Shown: in pieces, positions 51,601 to 62,832 of the stretch | Layout: the number at the start of each line of letters is the position of its first letter | Numbering within the stretch: position 1 is the first letter of the stretch | Assembly: GCA_019914945.1 (NCBI GenBank) | Contig: CM034099.1 | Coordinates: 3,720,001-3,784,000, forward strand | Source: Typha latifolia | Lineage: Eukaryota > Streptophyta > Magnoliopsida > Poales > Typhaceae | Length of the DNA: 64,000 bases | Reading direction: 5' to 3' | Made by a program: the position numbers and the translations under genes | Notes under the pieces: model-generated | The model's database searches: none | The model's input: the letters and a program-made list of their open reading frames with translations, nothing else | Told to the model about the DNA's origin: nothing

Positions 51601-52305
51601 TATGGTATTCCACTTTCTGGGAGGCCTTCCATTTACATGGATGTGGAATTGCCCTTACGAGAGCTTGCTGCCTCTCCTTTGTCAAAAAGAAGTGAACACC
51701 TTGCTGATTCCTTGAGCAATCATCTGGAGGAAAATTGTAGTGCTGCTGGGAATGGCAGCTGTCCTTTTGGTCAATATCCAAATATTTGTTTTTAAGCTTG
51801 CATCGATTCTTATACTTAGTTGAATTTCCCCCCTTTTTTCAAAATAACTTTTTGGAATGTTTTTGTAACAGGGATGGGTGCTACTCACATCTCAATTTCT
51901 CATGAATGCAAATATGAAAACCCTGCACAGGTTAGGACTCTGAGATTGGAAGTAACTTTATTTGTTATGATGAGCCGACTTATCTGCTTTGAGATGAATG
52001 TAAATTTAGTAGTATTAACTTCATTAGACCTTTTCTGTGAAGAATAACTTGCTCACTCCTATCATTGTATGGATATAAGACTGTTGAAACCTGATATGTG
52101 ATTTAGTTAATTGCAATTACTTGATTTAGAAGGTCCTACATCCTTTTTGCAGATTGTTGCAGACACAAAAGAAGAGAGATGTGACATTCAGTCTTCTGAT
52201 GCATCAGCAATTACAGACATGATATCAAATAATTCTGATTTTCAGAGCTCATCAACCAAGTGCACATTTATTGATGAACACCCTACATTTGATCTAGGTT
52301 TCTAA
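42608..52305 (+). CDS. Protein with three DUF2439 (Mte1/Dbl2/ZGRF1 N-terminal) domains
   Basis: Sixteen exons: 42608-42703, 42991-43198, 43343-43414, 43842-43916, 44855-44952, 46199-46334, 46550-46618, 46764-46862, 48292-48389, 48623-48758, 48952-49020, 49168-49266, 50460-50823, 51444-51769, 51872-51930 and 52153-52305. The sum is 2157 nt, or 718 residues. Domain one begins KKWMVTYTKHMKQKRKVYQDG and ends near VALEVHLVDIG. Domains two and three begin EWNVLYTNQLTQKAKKYHDG and EWNVLYTTQLTQKAKKYHDG and end YLLEIYEPR and YLVEICEPR. A long Ser-rich C-terminal half follows; no helicase motifs are seen. DUF2439 is found in budding-yeast Mte1, fission-yeast Dbl2 and human ZGRF1, which work with Mph1/Fml1/FANCM-type helicases in homologous recombination. 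An in-frame ATG at 42599 could add three residues; 42608 gives the family-like MKKW start. Confidence 0.82.
43670..47090 (+). repeat. Copy A of intragenic segmental duplication (exons 5-8)
   Basis: This segment runs from intron 3 through exons 4-8 into intron 8 and has a diverged second copy at about 47230-49490. Exon 5 and its partner differ at 13 of 98 bases by my count. Flanking intron sequence also matches, for example the TGGCTACTGTTTGACT and GATGGTTCGTCCTCT regions. Intron 5 here is 1246 bases against 233 in copy B, so one copy gained or lost about 1 kb. Limits are approximate. Confidence 0.75.
47230..49490 (+). repeat. Copy B of intragenic segmental duplication (exons 9-12)
   Basis: The partner of copy A. 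It supplies exons 9-12, which encode the third DUF2439 domain and its Ser-rich spacer (NSTSSRSDNPLRD against KSTSSRSDNPLSD in copy A). Exon lengths 98, 136, 69 and 99 are identical in both copies, so the duplicated block inserts in frame at phase 1. The copy of exon 4 here is decayed. Confidence 0.75.
47398..47479 (+). pseudogene. Decayed duplicate of exon 4 within an intron
   Basis: This stretch (TGAACAAGAGGACTGAATTT onward, ending TCATCAAAAG before GT) aligns with exon 4 at 43842-43916. The acceptor TTAG of exon 4 is TTTG here. The copy is 82 bases instead of 75, which would shift the frame. It is therefore expected to be skipped, and the gene model joins exon 8 directly to exon 9. Confidence 0.7.
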
Positions 52306-55300
52306 ATAAGGGAGGCCCAGCAAATTGTTGGACTGCACTATTCAATGAATCATGCAGGTTGATCCAAGAAAGGTGACTGCTATAAAGACCATATCGTTTA
52401 TGGAATTATGGAAAGCAGGTCGTTAATATCCTATTAAATGAGCTATTGAATATCTTTCATTGCATTTGGTTGGGAGAGTACTTCATTTGTTAGTGAGTCA
52501 CCATTTCATTTATGATCATAATGCTTGTCATGATTTTATCTCACATTAAAAGGTGGACAGAAAGCATCCCTTTGAGAAAAAGAAATCGACCAGTAAAATT
52601 TTGAACCCAGATCATTTTTGACTGCCGGGATGGTAGGTCAGTACTCTACGTTACAAGCAAAGCTTCAGCAGGATTTTACTTTCAGAATCTTTTATTCACA
52701 TGCCTATATCTTGAGCAGGGTCCACGATTACTCTACCTTTGCAGATTCAGATATGGCTTTGGCTAGTTCCTGCTGACATATTAACCAGATAAATTCCCTA
52801 TGTGATTAACTATGTGATTAATTGTAGAGCTTTGTGATTACGGTCAAACAGCTGCGGTTGTGCTCAAGTATGATGGCCCGCTTTATTACTGTTGGTGATA
52901 CCATTGCCTTTCTGTGGTATTAGACGCCGGATTTGTTTTTTTTTTGTGGTAAAGTAATGCATTGAACTTAGGCAAGAAGCTCAAAAAGTTCTACAATATT
53001 TCTCTGTCTATACATAGTGCTAAAGACATTTCTGCACAAAATTAAAGTGAATTCAGAGAATGATCTGAGCCACTCCACAAAAATTTACAAAAAAAATATA
53101 TTAAAATAATTTGCAATTCAGTTTGCAGCATAATTTGACAGTGGTTGTTTGGCACATCTCAAAAATGTTCTTTGGCCTTATCTTGTATTTTTGTGTCTTT
53201 TTTTAATCTATTGTTCTTTTCCTGATTGATACCCTTGATTGTCTTGCCAGTGCACTCTTCTGTCCCGTCTGCAGGAACTTGTACCAGTTGAGTGCTTGTC
53301 GCCCGTAACTTCTGCATGATTTGGCAGCCAATGAAGGGATGCCAAGTAGGTAGACTGCAGCAATTTCCTCCTACGAGCGCTGCAGATGATGTGCTAGAGA
53401 TCTTTGTGACGTTAAAATGCCAAGTAGGTAGACTCACAATGATTCATTTTTCTTCAAAGTAGATTTCCTCGCTATATATTATTTTCCTTCTTAATCAAAC
53501 GGTGACGAGTAAGAGGTTAGGGGTGTTAATTATGCAAGATTAATTTGATGATGTTGGTAGTTATCCAGGTTTTTGGTTATCTATATATACCGGTCGAATC
53601 GTGGTAGACTGGAAGAATTTATAGCCCTTACGTAATACCCTGCTCACTCTCTAATCAATACCTTCTCTTACCTTTTTTTATTTATTTTTATAATCATTCT
53701 TTGGAGTAGACAAACAGTGCTCTCAATGCTATCGCACTCATGCCTTCTAACTTTTGGCACGGTCTTGGTCTCTCTCCTACTTTTGTGAACTTGTGAGTTG
53801 TGACACGTGGGGACCCTCGATTTTGTCCATATTCGTCGCACTGTCCTCCGCAACAGAGCAGCTCTGACACCCATCTACTTTCCTCTATTAATCTACTGCT
53901 GCGTGAGAATTAAACCCTAATTAAAATCATTAAAATGATGAGTTTAAATGAAATACAAGAGAAATTAAAGATGCAACGTCGGTAGAGCTAAAGAATGTTG
54001 AATTTAATTTCGCTTTGGAGGGATATAAAAGACTCCATTTGCTTCAATTAGTCTTCAGTGAAATAATGTAACCAGTTTATGTCCAAAGAAAGATAAGCTT
54101 TCGTTCGTTCCATAATAATCATAATAATAAAGCAATGAAGGAATCCCAATACTCAGGAGTCAGGACGGATGCTATAAATCCAAGCTGGCAGCTCTAGCAA
54201 ACTGAAGGATGATATTTTGAATAAAAAAACACACACAATTAAGAAAGATTGGCTGACAAAATTCAGACATTAATTCCTTTGTGAAGCAAAATATCTCTTG
54301 TACTAAGCTTGTTCCGGGTGACATGCCAAAGAATGAATTTTACTTTTGACGGAGTGAAAACTTTTTAGATTGGATGAGCAAGCAAAGGGGAATGAGAATG
54401 CCCCCAAAATTAATAAAATCATAAGCCAATTTAATTGAGAAAAATATTTCCAAACAACATTGTCCTCTGAATGAGAAAAATTGAAATCCATCTGTAAAGA
54501 TAAAAGACGATTTTTTATTTTATTTTTTCCTTTAGCTAGTGGTGGGATTCTCCGAGACCAAGTAAGAGATCTCGAGTGTAGAACAGCAGAAACCTTAATA
54601 TCTTTTTTTATAGGAGAACCGGGTGCATGGCCATTGTTTAACTAATTGATTGATTCATAATAAGAATATAACCTAAATTGTAAACATATACTTGAGTAAC
54701 TCAACTGAAGCCATAACAATAATGGCTACGAACTCAATAGTCAAATCCTATTAGCTCATATTTTTAAGAGAATTCTTTACCGAATCACTATATGTGTGTT
54801 TTTGACTCGTTGCTTAAGATGATTAACTTAGTTGTCTAAATTATATACGGTGGAAGACTAGCCCATTTATTTATCTAGCTTATAATTAGATTTCATAATT
54901 TATCAAAAAAAAAAAGGGAAAAAAATTAATGATTGCGGTATCCAAAGAGTTTATTGCTCAAGTCAATAATATTCTTTCTCATACTTGATGACTAGGAATC
55001 CCAAGTGTTTTTGAGAGAAGGAATGGAATCCCAAGTGTTATATTAGCACCAATTCACCATAATTTTCTTCTTAACGACATTCAAAAGTACTTACTAAAAC
55101 CACTCATTGAGATAATATAAAAACCATGGACCATTTTACCAAAAGTAATACCACAGGACAACCGACCTTTCTACCACCCCCATGAGCACACAAGATCTTG
55201 GCTGTTGGTAAATAATCCAATGGTTTTGCCATCATCCGCTATCTAATTCTAATTTCGAGCCAGCCTTATCAATTGCTCGCACGTGGAGAGCGCGTGCCAG

Positions 55301-55479
55301 TTGTGGCCATACACACATGGCCACGTCTCGTTCGCTGGGCCCGACGAGAGGACCGCGAAGCGACAGCTGTCCTTCTGGTATCGCCATGAAAACCAGGAGA
55401 GGCTTTTCGTCATTTCCGAGAGAGTGAGGGTCCTTTTTGCGACTTTGCCTTTAAATTGCAAGAAAGGAGAGTAGGCACA
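52306..55479. other. Intergenic: 3' region of DUF2439 gene and promoter of next gene
   Basis: A 3.2-kb stretch without a supported gene. The first kilobase or so is probably 3' UTR and spacer. Short ORFs at 53159-53437 (-) and 53668-53874 (-) show no recognisable domain. A GGGATGCCAAGTAGGTAGACT-like motif recurs at about 53337 and 53418 (core CCAAGTAGGTAGACT). GC content rises after 55250 in the promoter of the next gene. Confidence 0.45.
55280..55286. promoter_or_regulatory. G-box (CACGTGG) in promoter of anchored-protein gene
   Basis: A CACGTGG core in GCTCGCACGTGGAGAG lies about 330 bases upstream of the leader exon end, within a GC-rich promoter block. bZIP and bHLH factors recognise such sites. 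Function is inferred from the motif only. Confidence 0.4.
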
Positions 55480-55615
55480 AAAATAGATAGCGATATGGCT
55501 TTGATATTTCTTCCCTCTTACGCCCCTGTCCCAGACTTTGATTCGGATATATCGATCTCCTCTTCTCGCAGCGGCAGCGAAGTTCGATCTCGATAAGATT
55601 TCTGACTTCTTCCAG
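55480..55615 (+). other. Probable non-coding leader exon of anchored-protein gene
   Basis: A pyrimidine-rich and GCAGCGGCAGCG-containing stretch ends TTCTTCCAG before a GTATAT donor. The first acceptor that leads into coding sequence is TTTTGCAG at 57509, twelve bases before the start codon. The 5' end is approximate. Confidence 0.5.
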
Positions 55616-56449
55616 GTATATCTATCTCTTTCTTCGCCATCCTTTCAGTTGCAAATAGAGTTCAATCAAGTCCGATTTTTTTTTTCCTTTCAATTCCTTA
55701 TAAAATTTATTTTCTTTTCAAGATTTAAAGATGTCAGTGTTTGTACCTTCTTCCCTGTCTTACTTGGGTCTTGTTTTTTTTAAGATTATTTTTTCTATTT
55801 TTCACTCAATTTGCCCGAAAGTAGTGTTTTTAACTGTTTGTTCCTTCTGTGATTTGGTTAGAGTGGGTGATGATTTGATTAAGAAAAAAAGAAACAAGAT
55901 CCGAAGTTACATGTTTGGGAATTGATTCCCCATATCTTCGAGTTATTTTCCCACGAAATTGGTGTGCAGATCGCTATTTCTTGTTTCTGGATGATTGCAT
56001 TTCTGTGGTGGGATTGTTAGCAGTGAATAATCCTTTATATTATACCATTTTGGTTGGAAATTAACGATAATCTTCTAGTAATATAGTGGTATAATTTTGA
56101 GGGACTTTTATTAATTGTTTATTACATGATATAAAATGGCTACTGAAGCATAATGTTGGTAATGCATGCTTCCCAGGGTAAGGTAATGCTCTATTTTGAA
56201 GTGATAAAATTGATGTTTTGAACCGTCCTTAGTTGGCATGCTTGTTTGATTTGGAGAAGGGATCTTTGCCAGATCTTAGTCTTAAAGTGAAATTAGGAAG
56301 CCAGTGATTTTGATACCTGATGCTGGTTCATGTTGTATTGATGCATATTTTTGGCATCTATTTTATAATCCATGCCTCCGTCATACTAGTAAGTTTTTGA
56401 CAGGTATTACATAATAAATTATCTACTCTAAGAAGGGGAACTTTGATAT

Positions 56450-56580
56450 TCAATGAATAGTAGTAGGAGGTCAGGGCCAGATGTCTCATATTGATTTAAA
56501 TGTTCATCAGAAAGTTCAATGAATAATAGTAGGAGGTCAGGGTCAGCTGTCCCGTATTCATTTAAAGTGCATCAGAGGGA
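56450..56580. repeat. Two-copy 66-bp tandem repeat in leader intron
   Basis: Copies begin at 56450 and 56516 with TCAATGAAT(A)GTAGTAGGAG and TCAATGAATAATAGTAGGAG and remain similar through CATCAGA. They are diverged at roughly one base in six. Copy two starts an ORF (MNNSRRSGSAVPYSFK...) of 69 codons with no known domain; I treat it as intronic. Confidence 0.6.
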
Positions 56581-57521
56581 GGTGTTTCCCTTTCGGATGA
56601 ACATTGGCCAACTAATTCTGAATATCATCAGTCGGGTTTACACTACTGGAAGAACTATAGTAAATGCATTTGAGCTCTACCTATATGCTGGAGTTGATGT
56701 CACTAAGACTATCAGTTATAATTTATAGGAATTCCTTGATTTTTCTTGCATTTTGAACTTTTTATATTATTCAGCTATGTTAATATTTCATAATGTCTCG
56801 TGCTTTCCTGCTATAACCATGGATAAGCATCTGATTTGTGCAGAAAATGCTTTTCATAAGCTTTTGAGTCGACATATATTATGACATTATTCTAGGTCCA
56901 CTTTTTTTTCCTAAGTCAGCTCTGTTTTAATCTGCTATTGGGGTCAAAATGTAATTGTTAATGGAAGTTCCTTGTGGTCTGAAAAGTAACAGAAAATATA
57001 GTATTATATAAGGATATATGTATACATATATATATGCACATGTTTATGATAGATACTATGTTTTGGGAAAGTTTAATAACTCTTCTCTACTTATTAAATA
57101 TTGTGGGATTAAGCGTCATTTGGGTCTTTAGCTTAATTGTATCGTATGTGTGAAGACATATTTCTACGTCAAAATTTGTCATCTTTCTGTTCAAGACTAC
57201 GTCCAAGTTTAGACTTTAGAGGTTACTCTAGAGGGGTTACTCCTTTGTCCAATGAGCCTAAAAGATGTGTCAGTCCTGCCTTCCTCAACAAGAATAGAAA
57301 AAACAACACACCATGAACACAAGCACATGCCAACTGGTTTTGTAGCTTTTATGGCAAGTTCTTTCATGATTGGAATTAGTCTGGTGTTTTACTTGATAGA
57401 TTTTGTGACTGATGCTTGACTCACCTCTCAGGATATATCAAGTAACTTCTTAAGGGTGTGTTCTCTTCTTTTAGTTTTTTTGCTCGATAATTTACCTAGT
57501 ATTTTGCAGAATGAGGGAGTA

Positions 57522-59843
57522 ATGGCAGCCGCGGAAGCAAGGACGGCTTGGCAACGAACTGCTAATCGTTGCCTAGTTCAGGAAGATGCAAAGAGAGCCC
57601 CAAAGTTAGCTTGCTGTTCATCATCGTCTGTACTGCAAAATGATACAGCTAGCAGCAATGCTGCAAACGCTCAAGATCATCCTATCACTAGTTTCATGCC
57701 CTTGAACTGGAACTCCGCAAATTCGAATCTGCCACCAGACACAAAGTGGTGGCTCCAATTGCAGCCCAATTTTGGTTACCCGAAGGATTTTATATGTGAA
57801 CAACTGGATTTCTTTGAAGACGAGATTGATGAGAAGAAAGTGGAAAATGCAGTTCCAACATCTAATTTCACTGGGAAGATAGCACAAGGTGAATTTCTGG
57901 ACAATGGTTCTCGAAAAAGTGAGCACACTTATGAGTCCCCATGTATTGTCTCAACAGATAAGCATGGTTCTGAAACAAGAATGGAAGAGATGAGGACTGC
58001 TACCAATCATTCCCTACAGATGTCAAAGAACAGAGGAATGATGGGCGACTATTATTACCATGATAGGGAGCTGAAGGATTGGAAGACATCTGATCCTTTA
58101 ATCCAAAAGAAGCCAACAAAGGCCTATCCTGACATGGAAATACCTTGGGGAGGATGTGACAAGTGCGAACTTTGGTGGCGAATTGCTGATGAGGACGAGT
58201 TGGCTTCACTGGTTGCCCAAAAATCATTGCAGCACATTGAGAACTGCGATCTTCCAAGGCCCACACAGACAGTACATGCTCCAAGGGATATGTTAACTGG
58301 TCTTGAGACTTTTGAAAATAGAGGTTTACTCTCATCGTGTTTATCTAAAAAATTACATCCTGGATTATGTGACCCAATTGATTATGTGCATAACAATCTA
58401 AATTCTGGAAGTGTGGATGAGAAGAATTGGTCTTCTGGTGGAGGAGGTCTGCAGTATGACAAGGATAAACTACACAGGTACGGGTTGTAATAAACTATAG
58501 TACCATTCTTATTTTCCTTTATATCATGAATGTGCAGGTTTTTCCTTTATATAGTACCAATCTTTAACTGGAAAACTTTGCAATCTACTGTTTCTTTTGA
58601 CTTTGGTGACAATTTGCTTAATTTATTTTCATAGGTTCTCAGGTTTTCTCTACATAATTAAATTGCTCAAATTTTAGTTCTCTGTACTATTGTGCATGGA
58701 CAATGCCAGACTTCAGATGCTTTATGAAATCTGAGTGAATTAGTAGCCTCTAAATAGTTACGTGCATTCTTACTTTAATCTCAGTTTTTTTTCTCTAATC
58801 AAATTTCTTTATGCGACTTCTTCTGTTGATGATTTTCTTCTGAAAATTTGTGTAGAGTTCTTTTCCATTTACATTAATTAGTACAGTGCTGCTAGATCTG
58901 AAGTTAGATGATATTGCTTGTTGGATTTGACAGCTGTTAACAATAATTAATAAGATATCTGTTGATACTTTGGTACCTGCAACTTGATTTTTGGGGAAAA
59001 AGTGAGTAGGTTTACTACTGATCCAGGTATAGTTTCTTCAATGTTTTAATTGCCTGGGATCATCTTGTTGAGGCTTCCATATTTTTGAATCTTTTCTGCT
59101 GCTGCTGCTGTTAATGCTAATTCTGTCAATTTGAAGATATTTGATGGCTGTATGGCTCCCATTATTGATTTTGTCACGGATATATGTCTACATACTGAAA
59201 AAGCTTGTGCAAGTCTCCTGCATCCACAATTTTGACTTTCCTTTCTTTTCTTTTGAGCGGATCAACATATCTCATAAGTCGTATCTTCCTATATGTTGCT
59301 GCACTTCATTTCTATTTTTTTTCCAGCTAATGCGTATTTGACATGGCAATCTAATGCAGCGGTACCCATGGTCAAGTCAAGACCGGAAATGAGCCACCAG
59401 AAAGCAAACTGACATATGAGAGTGACTCGGGCAGGGCTCAGTTGTTAGAAGCGCTCTGTCATTCTCAGACCCGCGCAAGGGAAGCTGAAATCGCAGCCAA
59501 GAAAGCCTATGATGAGAAGGACCATATCGTCAAACTGTTGTTTAGACAGGCCTCACATCTGTTTGCTTATAAGCAGTGGCTAAAGATGTTGCAGCTAGAG
59601 AGCCTGTGTCTCCAGCTCAAGATCGAAGACCAGCAGATTGTATCTCTGTTTCCTATTCTTCCCTGGATGCCATTGAAGGAGAAACCATCCAGTAAAGATA
59701 GAAACAACACGATGAGGAGCAAAAGTAGTAAGAAGCAGAGGAGGAGCTGCATCTGCAAGTATGTCGTGTTCTTTGCTGGTTTGGGTCTTGCTGGCGCAGG
59801 GTTGCTTTTGGGATGGTCTCTTGGCTGGTTGTTGCCGAAGTGA
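57522..59843 (+). CDS. Plant-specific protein of unknown function with C-terminal membrane anchor
   Basis: Two coding exons, 57522-58477 and 59360-59843, encode 479 residues. The start MAAAEARTAWQRTANRC is chosen over an upstream in-frame ATG at 57456 because that ATG lies in the leader intron. Recognisable blocks are a Cys/Ser-rich N-terminus (RAPKLACCSSSS), LPPDTKWWLQLQPNFGYPK, an acidic FFEDEIDEKK, IPWGGCDKCELWWRIADEDE followed by LASLVAQKSLQHIENCDLP, and in the last exon a helical LLEALCHSQTRAREAEIAAK. A basic cluster (SKSSKKQRRSCICK) precedes one hydrophobic segment (VVFFAGLGLAGAGLLLGWSL), with only a few residues after it. This suggests a tail-anchored or single-pass protein with its bulk in the cytosol. 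I recognise the pattern as a plant-wide uncharacterised family and know of no assigned function. Confidence 0.8.
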
Positions 59844-60507
59844 CGCCTTTTTGCCTAAAACTGCTGTCTGAACACTGATCAGACCATGCATCCTGGAGGT
59901 GGTCTGTCTCTTGGCAAGTGAAGGGGTTGTATTTGAGGCCCATATTGATGGGCTAATGTGAAAGTTTAGGTCACCCTAAGTGTTAAACTTGTGTATATTT
60001 TGATGTACATATGCTGGATATTATTAGATTTGCATGGATGGGCATCTGATCGTTGATGTACACAGGTTGGTGAAACTTTGATGCTTGGAGGAAATCAGAA
60101 ACATCATTTTACCCATATCATGAATGTTGTCTTAGCTTCATAGTAGCTGGGGGAGTGGACATGGTTTCATGGTGAGAATAATTTATGCAATGAGTAACTC
60201 GATAACCTCTTACCAATCTATAAAACAAATTGATTTCACCGTGATTCAGTTGTTGGAATTTAATCATCAATTTATGTATTGCATTCTTCAAACTTGGTAA
60301 AATATTTCCAGATGATGGAACGATTACACAAATCGGTGCCGGTGCCTTTTTATGAAAAAGTTCTATCTATATTGACTCCAGAAAGAACTTTGTATATATA
60401 TATATAGATGACAATAATGAGAAGGAAAAGATAGCACTGGTGAGGACGAAGCGAAGAGAGTTGAGCAGTTGACCGCTTTCCATGCAACTTTTTTAAGTTC
60501 TAATTTC
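59844..60507. other. Convergent 3' UTRs of anchored-protein and ABIL genes
   Basis: Two genes end toward each other. A short TA repeat lies near 60393-60406. No gene is supported. Confidence 0.55.
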
Positions 60508-62455
60508 TCAGTACTCGTCCAAGTAACCATAGAATGCCTCTTCTTTTCTTGATTTGCGTCTACTAAGCAATGACTTGAGGAAGTTTCTGCCTTTGCCTGT
60601 GTTCTGATCAATCTCTTTATCTTCATTTCTTTCGGCATGTAATCGCATTGATGCTGAGGGTTCCAAATGTTTCTGCATGGAGAAAGAATAAGGAAACGAA
60701 ATTAAACATATAGATAATTGGATATGAAGCAGGCAATTTTCATTTAGAATGCACGCCAAACAATAGTCTCATATAGAAAGACAGAGCGAAGTATTTGATA
60801 TATTGAGTGGAAGCCTGTTAAGCTTTAGAATTGTAGTGAATTCTAAATGACTCTGAACTTGTAGCATGTAATGCTCAATTCATAATATTCAATACTTCCA
60901 CATAGTGGCGCATGCCGAGTATCCAATACTAATCTCCTTAGAATGCATTAACCTTCTTGCTTACCTGATGTCTAACACTTGAAGATTTGAGCAAAGATGG
61001 CTTTTTTGACAGTGATCCTGAACGTGGAAGTGGACCCGAAAACGGGATCGGAGAGACTGCTCTTCTATCTGCTTCATTTCAAAAATCCCCATAAACGAAT
61101 TACAAACTCGAAAACAACAAGAATATGTACAGGTATATCATCAGAGTAACTTGAGTATTTGTACTAGAGATTAATTAGACAAGCACCTCCAGCCATATAT
61201 TTTCCATGCTGTGATGAAGGTGACGGGGAACGCACTTTTGGAGGGGGTGATGAAGACCGCATACGTTGTGAATGACCACGAGAAATTGAACGCAGTTTCC
61301 TGCATCAAAAGACCATATAGTTCATCGAGCTTTTCAGCATTCTGATGTATACTTTTTCTTTCTCCAAATGCCTACCTGAATGAGATCGGTTTCTCCTTTC
61401 GTTTTGGTTTAGCTGCTGTAAGAAGATAGGTACGTCAAAAGATGTTAAAATATTTCACCAGTAGAGTAAAAGAAAGAATCAAGAATTTGGTAATTGAATT
61501 CTGCTAGCATACCAGTCATAAGTATAAATTCGTTATTATCCTTAGGTGTGTCCAGTCCTTGGTTCTTTGGTACGGCATATTTTCCAGATTCAGAAATTGA
61601 TCTACCTACTGAGCACACAAAGCAATGGTAGCTTCTCAGTTATAAAATGTATACAAGATTCTTGATCAATAAACATCAGAATACACAGTCTGACAACAGT
61701 TTGCAAGAAACAAGATGGCAAGAGGAAGAGAAATTTACCTGGTAGAATGTATCGCTTGTGATACTTAGGAGCTCTAATCAACAGAGATTGTTGCGAAAAC
61801 CCTTCGCGGTCGACATACTCTCGACATGTTCGAAGTCTCTAAAATATAATTTAAATCAGAATTTGTCCATGTGATGTGATCCGCTCTATATTATCCATCA
61901 AAGCCAATGATCAGCATACCTGCTCAATGCACGACACGCGAAATTCCGTCTCGGAAATTTCGTCGAACTTCTCATCAACAAGACCATTCACTTTGTATGT
62001 CACGGATCCTAGGTGATCTATTGTATTCACAACAGCTTTTACAGCATAATCCTTCAATGTTTTCATCACTCTACATGAATCCAACATCAAATTTTGGATT
62101 ATAAAACCAGTGCATACACAATATCTTGCCAACGGGTAATCTGAAGATAAACATACGTCTGTTTCTGATCATCGTTACTGTAAGATAATTCGAAATACTC
62201 CGCAGCAGAGTATAGCTGTGATCTTAAACTCTTCAAATCCTGGACATGAAATAGTCAATGTGATGCTAAATTGGGAACACTTTTTCTCTTCCAAAGTTAC
62301 GAGATGTTAGAAGACTAGAAGAGTACAATAAAATCATAAACTACTACACAAAAGCAACGAAGCAAAGGAAGCACCTTGAGGCAATCTGAGAAGAGGAGGC
62401 TTTGTTGCATGGAGAGCTCGTCAAAGGAAGCAGATGATGGAGATAAAGTTTCCAT
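60508..62455 (-). CDS. ABIL: Abl interactor-like protein (ABIL), SCAR/WAVE complex subunit
   Basis: Nine exons on the minus strand: 62455-62375, 62239-62157, 62070-61920, 61838-61739, 61608-61513, 61415-61376, 61299-61187, 61068-60965 and 60672-60508. The total is 933 nt, or 310 residues. The N-terminal half holds the conserved ABI homology region: [49 protein letters not shown] and [17 protein letters not shown] Ser/Pro-rich middle follows, and the C-terminus is a basic [26 protein letters not shown] ending shared by plant ABILs. ABI proteins hold together the WAVE/SCAR complex, which activates ARP2/3 for branched actin, important for trichome and pavement-cell shape. The acceptor of exon 8 is a NAGNAG pair (AAGCAG), so one extra Ala codon may be included (start 61071). 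Confidence 0.93.
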
Positions 62456-62740
62456 TGATAAAATTAAGTGAGCCCCTAAAGCTATCAGAATTGCCTTATA
62501 AATTTCTAAGCAAAATAAGTCACAGGTAATTAGGAGAAGAATTAAGACTATATTATCTAAATGATTGTAAGACTGTTAGTGTTGATACGGAACAAAACCT
62601 GTTTAGTTGCATCTGATGACAAAATCAGAAAGAAGAATCCAAGAGGGCTTTGGCCTAATAATTCTATCTCCTCCCACACTATAAATGAGGTTGGGAATCG
62701 GAAAACAACAAGGAGAAGAAGAAGAAAGAGCACAAAGAAG

Positions 62741-62832
<92 letters not shown>

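Noticed and set aside
53159..53437. A 92-codon minus-strand ORF downstream of the DUF2439 gene
   Set aside because: It contains a repeated SLPTWH string that mirrors a short DNA repeat. No start context, splice partners or known domain were found.
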